Shown: in pieces, positions 59,816-64,000 of the stretch
Layout: every line of letters starts with the position of its first letter
Numbering within the stretch: position 1 is the first letter of the stretch
From: Streptomyces typhae
GTDB lineage: Bacteria > Actinomycetota > Actinomycetes > Streptomycetales > Streptomycetaceae
DNA: 64,000 nt
Reading direction: 5' to 3'
NCBI RefSeq assembly: GCF_009755605.1
Contig: NZ_WPNZ01000011.1
Span: forward strand, 82,093-146,092
Translations under genes and position numbers: made by a program
Notes under the pieces: model-generated
The model's input: only the letters and a program-made list of their open reading frames with translations
Told to the model about the DNA's origin: nothing
Databases searched by the model: none

Positions 59816-60098
59816 GGTGTACCTCCTTCACCCGGGGCCCTGGTCGGGCCGTGCCGCCGCTCACGGAGCCCTCGGGCCCGCGCCGCGCCTGCCCCGTCCC
59901 ACCGTGGCCTGCCCCGCTCCGCCGTGCCCGCCCCGCTCCCGGGAATTCCATCGCGCGAAGGGGCGTCGTACAAGGTGGCCTCGGGGGGTGGTGGGGTGGG
60001 GTGGCTGGAATGGCGCCCGGGTGGGGGCATTGGGGGGCGGGGGGACGCTTGCCGCTGCGTGAAACCCGCGGCGCCCATCTGTCCCCACCGGCCCCAGA

Positions 60099-60119
60099 AC
60101 GTTGCGACTGTTGCAACGT
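60099..60119. promoter_or_regulatory. Operator-like inverted repeat ACGTTGC/GCAACGT
   Basis: ACGTTGC (60099-60105) and GCAACGT (60113-60119) are perfect inverted arms with a 7-bp spacer, in the divergent region between the ADH and GH3 genes. Binding protein unknown. Confidence 0.5.
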
Positions 60120-60169
60120 CCCCCTCTCATCTGCCGCTTCATCCTCCGTTTCCTGCCGGTTCGCACTCC

Positions 60170-60199
60170 TTGACAGCTCCAATTGGTCTAAGCCAACAT
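60170..60199 (+). promoter_or_regulatory. nagZ promoter (TTGACA ... CAACAT)
   Basis: TTGACA (60170-60175) and CAACAT (60194-60199) with an 18-base spacer. A DasR-like box occupies the spacer. Confidence 0.6.
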
Positions 60200-60218
60200 C
60201 CGATTGGCCTGTACCAAG
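60182..60218. promoter_or_regulatory. Two DasR-like (dre) boxes
   Basis: ATTGGTCTAAGCCAAC (60182-60197) and ATTGGCCTGTACCAAG (60203-60218) resemble the dre consensus ACTGGTCTAGACCAGT, the first matching at about 11 of 16 positions. They are 21 bases apart and overlap the promoter, fitting repression by the GlcNAc-responsive regulator DasR. Confidence 0.6.
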
Positions 60219-60316
60219 TCGCCCGGCGGCCCGACCACCGCCGAAGGCGGGCTCCAGTCCACCGACCGGCCCCCCAATCCGGTCTCCCACCCACCGCGCC
60301 CCTCGGAGGTCCCGGC

Positions 60317-61846
60317 ATGGTCTCGAGCAGTCACCCGCAGCTGGAGCAGCTCGCCAACTCCGTGCTCCAGCCGGGGTTCGTGGGCAAGACCGAGGCGCCG
60401 GACTGGCTGCGCCGCAGGATCGCCGACGGGCTCGGCGCGGTGGTCCTCTTCGGCCGGAACATCGTCGAGCCCGAGCAAGTCGCCGCGCTCACCACGTCGT
60501 TGCGCGCCGAGAACCCCGACCTGATCGTCGCCATCGACGAGGAGGCCGGTGACGTGACCCGCATGGAGGCCTGGACGGGCGCGTCCCGCCCCGGCAACCT
60601 GGCGCTCGGCGCCGTCGACGACGTCGACCTGACCGAGAGCGTCGCCCGTGACATCGGGCGCGAACTGCACGCCGCCGGTGTCTCCCTGAACTACGCGCCG
60701 AGCGCCGACGTGAACTCCAACCCGCTGAATCCCGTCATCGGCGTACGCTCCTTCGGCTCCCGCACGGACGTCGTCTCCCGGCACACGGCGGCCTGGATCC
60801 GCGGCCTGCAGGCGTCCGGCGTCGCCGCGTGCGCCAAGCACTTCCCCGGCCACGGCGACACCTCCGTGGACCCGCACTTCGGCCTACCGCAGGTCAAGGG
60901 CACCGCCGCGGAGATCGCGCGCACCGCTCTGCCGCCCTTCATCGCCGCCATGGAGGCGGGGGTACGCGCCATCATGACGGCGCACCTCCTGGTCCCCGCC
61001 TACGACCCGGCCCTGCCCGCGACGCTCAGCCCGCGCGTCCTGAACGATCTGCTGCGCGGCGAGCTCGGCTTCGACGGCATGGTGGTCACGGACGGCATCG
61101 AGATGGGCGCGGTCACCGACCGGTACGGCATCGACGGGGCGACGGTCCGTGCGGTCGCGGGCGGCGTGGACGCGGTGTGCGTGGGCGGCGACAGCGCCGA
61201 GCAGTCGACCGTGGAGCTGCTCGCGGGCGCCCTGGTGAAGGCGGTGCTCGACGGGCGGCTGCCGGAGGAGCGGCTCGCGGAGGCGAGCCGGCGCGTGCGC
61301 GAGTTCGCCGCCTGGTCGGGCGGGCGGTCCCGGGCGGTGGCCAGGGCGGGCGACCGCTCGGACATCGGCCTGGTCGCGGCGCGCCGCGCCGTGCGGGTGC
61401 ACCGCCGCCCGGACGCGACGGGGTCCCCGCTGCCGCTCACGGCGGCTCCGCATGTGGTGGAGCTGTCGCCGGTGATGAATCCCGCCGTCGACGGCGGCAC
61501 CCCCTGGGGCGTCGCGGACCCGCTGCGCGACCTGCGCCCCGACACCACGTCCGCTCGCCTGACCCAGCCCGAGCTGGCCGACCACGGCGGCACGGACGAG
61601 GTCCTCGACCGCGTGGTCCTCGGCCCGGCGAACGGCAGGGCCCTGGTCCTCGTCGTCCGCGACGCGGCCCGCCACCGCTGGATGTCAGACACCCTGACCC
61701 GCCTCCTGCGCACCCGCCCCGACGCCCTGGTCGTCGAAATGGGCGTCCCCACCGGCGTGACACTCGGCGCCGTCCACATGATCACCCACGGGGCGACGCG
61801 GGTGTCCGGGATCGCTGCGGCGGAGATGCTGGTGGGCGGCGCCTGA
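60317..61846 (+). CDS. nagZ: GH3 beta-N-acetylglucosaminidase, NagZ-like
   Basis: 509 aa. GH3 barrel with the NagZ signature CAKHFPGHGDTSVDPH (acid/base His179) and nucleophile Asp259 in DGMVVTDGIEMGAV. A C-terminal ~150-residue domain (ALVLVVRDAARHRWMSDTL) follows, as in the longer Gram-positive forms. It removes GlcNAc from muropeptides or chitin fragments; no signal peptide is seen. ATG 60317 has GGAGGT seven bases upstream. The DasR-like boxes suggest induction by amino sugars. Its product feeds anmK-type recycling. Confidence 0.92.
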   Translation: MVSSSHPQLEQLANSVLQPGFVGKTEAPDWLRRRIADGLGAVVLFGRNIVEPEQVAALTTSLRAENPDLIVAIDEEAGDVTRMEAWTGASRPGNLALGAVDDVDLTESVARDIGRELHAAGVSLNYAPSADVNSNPLNPVIGVRSFGSRTDVVSRHTAAWIRGLQASGVAACAKHFPGHGDTSVDPHFGLPQVKGTAAEIARTALPPFIAAMEAGVRAIMTAHLLVPAYDPALPATLSPRVLNDLLRGELGFDGMVVTDGIEMGAVTDRYGIDGATVRAVAGGVDAVCVGGDSAEQSTVELLAGALVKAVLDGRLPEERLAEASRRVREFAAWSGGRSRAVARAGDRSDIGLVAARRAVRVHRRPDATGSPLPLTAAPHVVELSPVMNPAVDGGTPWGVADPLRDLRPDTTSARLTQPELADHGGTDEVLDRVVLGPANGRALVLVVRDAARHRWMSDTLTRLLRTRPDALVVEMGVPTGVTLGAVHMITHGATRVSGIAAAEMLVGGA

Positions 61847-61866
61847 GAGACCGCCGCCCCGGCCCT

Positions 61867-61921
61867 GGCCCGGCGCAGTGCCTCCGGCCCGGCGCAGTGC
61901 CTCTGGCCCGGCGCAGTGACC
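61867..61921. repeat. 19-bp tandem repeat, 3 copies
   Basis: GGCCCGGCGCAGTGCCTC starts at 61867, 61886 and 61905 (third copy diverges). Directly after the nagZ-like stop. No other function is visible. Confidence 0.8.
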
Positions 61922-61972
61922 CGGGCCAGGGTAGTGACCCCCGCCTGACCCGGGCGGTGCTCCAGCAACGCG

Positions 61973-62001
61973 AACGGCCCCGCGACAATCGCGGGGCCGT
62001 T
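61973..62001. terminator. Strong terminator beside the tRNA remnant
   Basis: AACGGCCCCGCGA (61973-61985) pairs with TCGCGGGGCCGTT (61989-62001) across CAA. It is positioned as the original terminator of the minus-strand tRNA and can also end the GH3 transcript. Confidence 0.85.
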
Positions 62002-62006
62002 GTTCG

Positions 62007-62027
62007 TGTCCGAGGGGGGACTTGAAC
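62007..62027 (-). other. tRNA 3'-end remnant, probable attachment site of an integrated element
   Basis: On the minus strand this reads GTTCAAGTCCCCCCTCGGAC then A: T-loop, T-stem 3' strand, acceptor 3' strand CTCGGAC and discriminator A. The preceding bases (GAGAG) no longer pair with the CCCCC stem, and nothing tRNA-like lies to the right, so identity stops at the T-loop. This is what remains when an element recombines into a tRNA 3' end. The chromosome-side terminator is kept at 61973-62001. Isotype not determined. Confidence 0.7.
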
Positions 62028-62178
62028 TCTCCTCTCGGGCACCAGCTCATTTGTTTGTTGACCTGCGACGATGCACTCTCCGAGTGCCCTTCGGACCTGT
62101 GGAGGTTGGTCGCCCTCACCTGCTGTTTCTGCCCGCTCCCGGCCGCTGTTGGTCATGCGTTGGTCACGTTGCCAACGT
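62028..62178. other. Non-coding stretch at the element edge
   Basis: Lower GC than the rest of the window (for example ATTTGTTTGTTGACC). I see no gene, hairpin or repeat here; integrase recognition arms would be expected in such a place but cannot be identified. Confidence 0.4.
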
Positions 62179-62952
62179 CTACTCAGGAGGGCGGCTGTAC
62201 CGCTCCAGTGTGGCCTTGCTCGTGGACGGGTCCATGAGCCGCAGTTCCCAGGGACCGGTGTTGACGTCGAAGTCCTTGCCGAACCCGACCCACTTTCCGG
62301 CCATGCGACGCCCCGTCGGCTCCACCAGCATCTGAATCGCTCCGTGATAGCGAGCGCCTTGGTAGTAGCCGTCGGAAGCGGTTTGCTCCGTCCACGTGCC
62401 CGTCACCACCGACCGATCGAGAGTGAGGTCAAGGGACAGAGGGCTGTCGGGGTTGCCGCTCGCTCCGGGCAGGCTCCGGGCCGTAAGGTGGTTGCCGGTC
62501 TGAACGATCACTACGTAGTGCTTGCCGTCATAGGCGCTGTCGCGGCCCGACGAGAAGTACTCGTATCGGGAGAGCCACACCCCGCCGTACTGTCCTGCGG
62601 ACTCCGTGGCCGTTCCCACGTCTCCCGCCGCGACAGCCACACCTTCGGATGCCGACTCCATGTCGTGCCCCCCTGCTCCATCGTCGTGCACGCGTGCCAT
62701 GACAGACAGTGTGAACCCGAGGTCTTCGATACGTCGTCCCGTGACATGCTCCAGGGCTCGAATGCAGGCCGCACGGGGAGATTTGCTTTGGCCGCCTTCC
62801 CAGCGCTGTACCAGGCGTTTGCTGGCGTCGTTTGGCTCGTTCAGGTCGTCACCTGCCCTGCGCAGGGCCTTTGCGAATTCTTCCTGGCTCATGCGCATGG
62901 AGAGTCGTACCGCACGCAGTGTGTCATTCGGGACTGACACCGTGGCTGTCAT
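62179..62952 (-). CDS. XRE-family helix-turn-helix protein
   Basis: 257 aa. The N-terminal HTH reads LRAVRLSMRMSQEEFAKALRRAG...SKRLVQRWEGGQSKSPRAACIRALEHVTG (residues ~10-70). The C-terminal ~150 residues (YGGVWLSRYEYFSSGRDSAYDGKHYVVIVQTGNHLTARSLPG) form a beta-rich domain common in Streptomyces HTH proteins of unknown function. ATG 62952 is chosen; the open frame further upstream overlaps the opposite-strand gene region. It is the first gene inside the presumed element and uses more AT-rich codons than genes to the left. Confidence 0.83.
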   Translation of the reverse strand: MTATVSVPNDTLRAVRLSMRMSQEEFAKALRRAGDDLNEPNDASKRLVQRWEGGQSKSPRAACIRALEHVTGRRIEDLGFTLSVMARVHDDGAGGHDMESASEGVAVAAGDVGTATESAGQYGGVWLSRYEYFSSGRDSAYDGKHYVVIVQTGNHLTARSLPGASGNPDSPLSLDLTLDRSVVTGTWTEQTASDGYYQGARYHGAIQMLVEPTGRRMAGKWVGFGKDFDVNTGPWELRLMDPSTSKATLERYSRPPE

Positions 62953-63150
62953 GAGATCCACGCTAGTACTGACGCCCGCGCAATGACACCGAGTTGACGC
63001 CTTGTGGGGGACGCCGCTCCGACGCCCCGCATGACGTCGCGATGACTCGGGGTCCTCGGGAAGCATCGCAACGTGACGTTGAAGCGGAGGAGGCTCCGCT
63101 GGATGTCCCACGCTCGGCAACCCCAGGGCCATGAAGGGAGGGCGGACAGG

Positions 63151-63393
63151 ATGAGTCGGTCGACGGAGTGGAAGTCTGGTGCCCCGGTGTTCGACAGGGC
63201 CAGCCAGTTGGTTGGCGTTGTCCACGAGCAGCGAGGGTCCTTGGTGACCCTGAAACGACCGTCCGGACTTCGCTGGTCTACCCGGACCGTCGCTGTCCGG
63301 GCAGCCAGTCACCGGGAAGAGATTCAGCTCGCTGCCCTGGCCAGGCACAACCGCAACGTGCGCGGCCTTGCGGCCATCAGGGGCGGAAGATGA
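63151..63393 (+). CDS. Small hypothetical protein
   Basis: 80 aa, basic: MSRSTEWKSGAPVFDRASQ then VGVVHEQRGSLVTLKRPSGLRW. A small beta-rich protein; similar small proteins occur near HTH/accessory genes in Streptomyces. ATG 63151 follows GGGAGG at seven bases. Overlaps the next gene as ATGA. Function unknown. Confidence 0.7.
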   Translation: MSRSTEWKSGAPVFDRASQLVGVVHEQRGSLVTLKRPSGLRWSTRTVAVRAASHREEIQLAALARHNRNVRGLAAIRGGR

Positions 63394-63527
63394 GCCGGTT
63401 GCGGGGCTGGAAGGGCGCTCATGACGGCGCGTTCTGGGGCGGGGTCTTCCTCCTGCTGACTTGGGGGACGTGCGTCGTTCTCCTGGTCATGGCGGCTGTC
63501 GGAAAGCTTCCCTGGACGTATCCGTGA
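63390..63527 (+). CDS. Small membrane protein
   Basis: 45 aa with one hydrophobic segment (GVFLLLTWGTCVVLLVMAAVG). It starts in an ATGA overlap with the preceding gene, with GGCGGAAG as RBS, so the two are a coupled pair. Function unknown. Confidence 0.6.
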   Translation: MSRLRGWKGAHDGAFWGGVFLLLTWGTCVVLLVMAAVGKLPWTYP

Positions 63528-63664
63528 GTTCCCGGTCCCGACCGGTGAAGCCTCCCGGTGGGGAGCGGGGTACAACGCCCGGTCGGTCGCACGCAACCGT
63601 GAAGCGGAGTCGGCCGATCGGGTCAGCAAGTGCAGTGCACCACTCCGACAGGAGGAGACGCACC

Positions 63665-64000
63665 ATGGCAACAGCACTCGAAACACGAGACCCCCGGACC
63701 TGTGTAACGCCGGAGGTCTGGGAACGCCAAGTACGGCTCATCATGCGCGACCACGACATGGACCGCGAACTGGCCGTACGTACCTTCGGCCAGACGATCG
63801 CCTACTTGGTCGCGTCCGCCGAACGCCGCGACGTGGACATGGGCCCGGCACGACTCGTGGACTTCGGTGTTCACACGTTCGTGCTCGACACGATCAACTA
63901 CACGGCCTTCTGCCTCAAGCACGCGGGACAGTACATCCACCACGTTCCGCACCTCCCCGAAGAGAAGGTCAGTCAGCCCTACGTCCTCAAGGCCACGATC
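63665..64000 (+). CDS. Conserved hypothetical protein (cut by window end)
   Basis: The first 112 residues are visible with no stop. ATG 63665 is preceded by GGAGGAG at eight bases, an excellent RBS. The sequence (VTPEVWERQVRLIMRDHDMD, RTFGQTIAYLVASAERRDVDMGPARLVDFGVHTFVLDTINYTAFC) is well ordered and helical, not low complexity. No known motif is recognised. Confidence 0.75.
   Translation, partial: MATALETRDPRTCVTPEVWERQVRLIMRDHDMDRELAVRTFGQTIAYLVASAERRDVDMGPARLVDFGVHTFVLDTINYTAFCLKHAGQYIHHVPHLPEEKVSQPYVLKATI

Larger units (their letters stand above)
59816..60316. promoter_or_regulatory. Divergent promoter region, no gene
   Basis: Between the zinc ADH and the GH3 gene. It contains GC-skewed simple sequence (CCCCGCTCC and GGGTGGGGGC runs, 59850-60050), the palindrome at 60099-60119, and the -35/-10 and DasR-like boxes at 60170-60218. 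No open frame with an RBS was found. Confidence 0.7.

Noticed and set aside
57887..60316. Upstream extension of the NagZ reading frame by ~800 codons
   Set aside because: It is antisense to the Gfo/Idh and ADH genes; the GH3 fold and a GGAGGT RBS begin at 60317.

Overview
The window is actinobacterial chromosome, almost certainly Streptomyces. Coding density and GC are very high, GTG starts and 4-base ATGA/GTGA overlaps are common, and there is a full-length two-domain geosmin synthase, DUF2510 proteins, DasR-like and TetR operators, and the short intergenic repeats typical of streptomycetes. I see no rRNA, complete tRNA, insertion sequence or CRISPR array. The first ~45 bases look like a poor contig end rather than genuine sequence.

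Layout. 0-13.9 kb is a compact KstR2-type regulon for the last steps of steroid C/D-ring (HIP) breakdown: two SDRs, echA20-ipdA-ipdB-ipdC, fadA6, kstR2, ipdF and two acyl-CoA dehydrogenases. The two divergent promoters carry nearly the same 18-bp operator. A large AAA/TPR protein lacking the usual LuxR tail interrupts the block at 5.8-8.5 kb. 14-29 kb is mostly housekeeping or accessory: anmK, two DUF2510 proteins, a TetR gene facing a PAP2-DMT pair across a 16-bp repeat array, a valyl-tRNA synthetase, a Tat-exported phospholipase C, an oxidoreductase-GNAT pair and an FBP-domain protein. 28.6-33.8 kb (minus strand) holds a carnitine catabolic set in the order cdhC-cdhA-cdhB, followed by a GH4 glycosidase and a [2Fe-2S] protein, under an unusual XRE+TetR double-HTH regulator. 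34-43 kb has an MDR-MerR pair, geosmin synthase, an orphan cytochrome b (qcrB), a galactonate-dehydratase/SDR pair and a metallophosphoesterase.

43.2-50.5 kb is the part most like an undescribed system: a NACHT-LRR protein, then a tightly coupled pair made of a STAND-like protein with a degenerate P-loop (Arg in place of Lys) and a membrane-anchored periplasmic-binding-protein-like receptor. 50.6-59.8 kb looks like a small biosynthetic cluster behind a near-consensus promoter: a radical SAM enzyme, an alpha/beta-hydrolase fused to a DegT-type aminotransferase, a LuxC-like reductase with a PaaK/LuxE-like activating enzyme (a likely two-component carboxylate reductase), a PhyH-type dioxygenase, and two convergent redox genes.

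At 60.3 kb a NagZ-type GH3 enzyme follows a TTGACA promoter carrying DasR-like boxes; with anmK it fits cell-wall amino-sugar recycling. At 62,007-62,027 only the last 21 bases of a tRNA remain, next to a strong terminator. This looks like the displaced end of a tRNA gene, so an integrated element probably begins there and runs off the right edge, carrying an XRE regulator and three small unknown genes.
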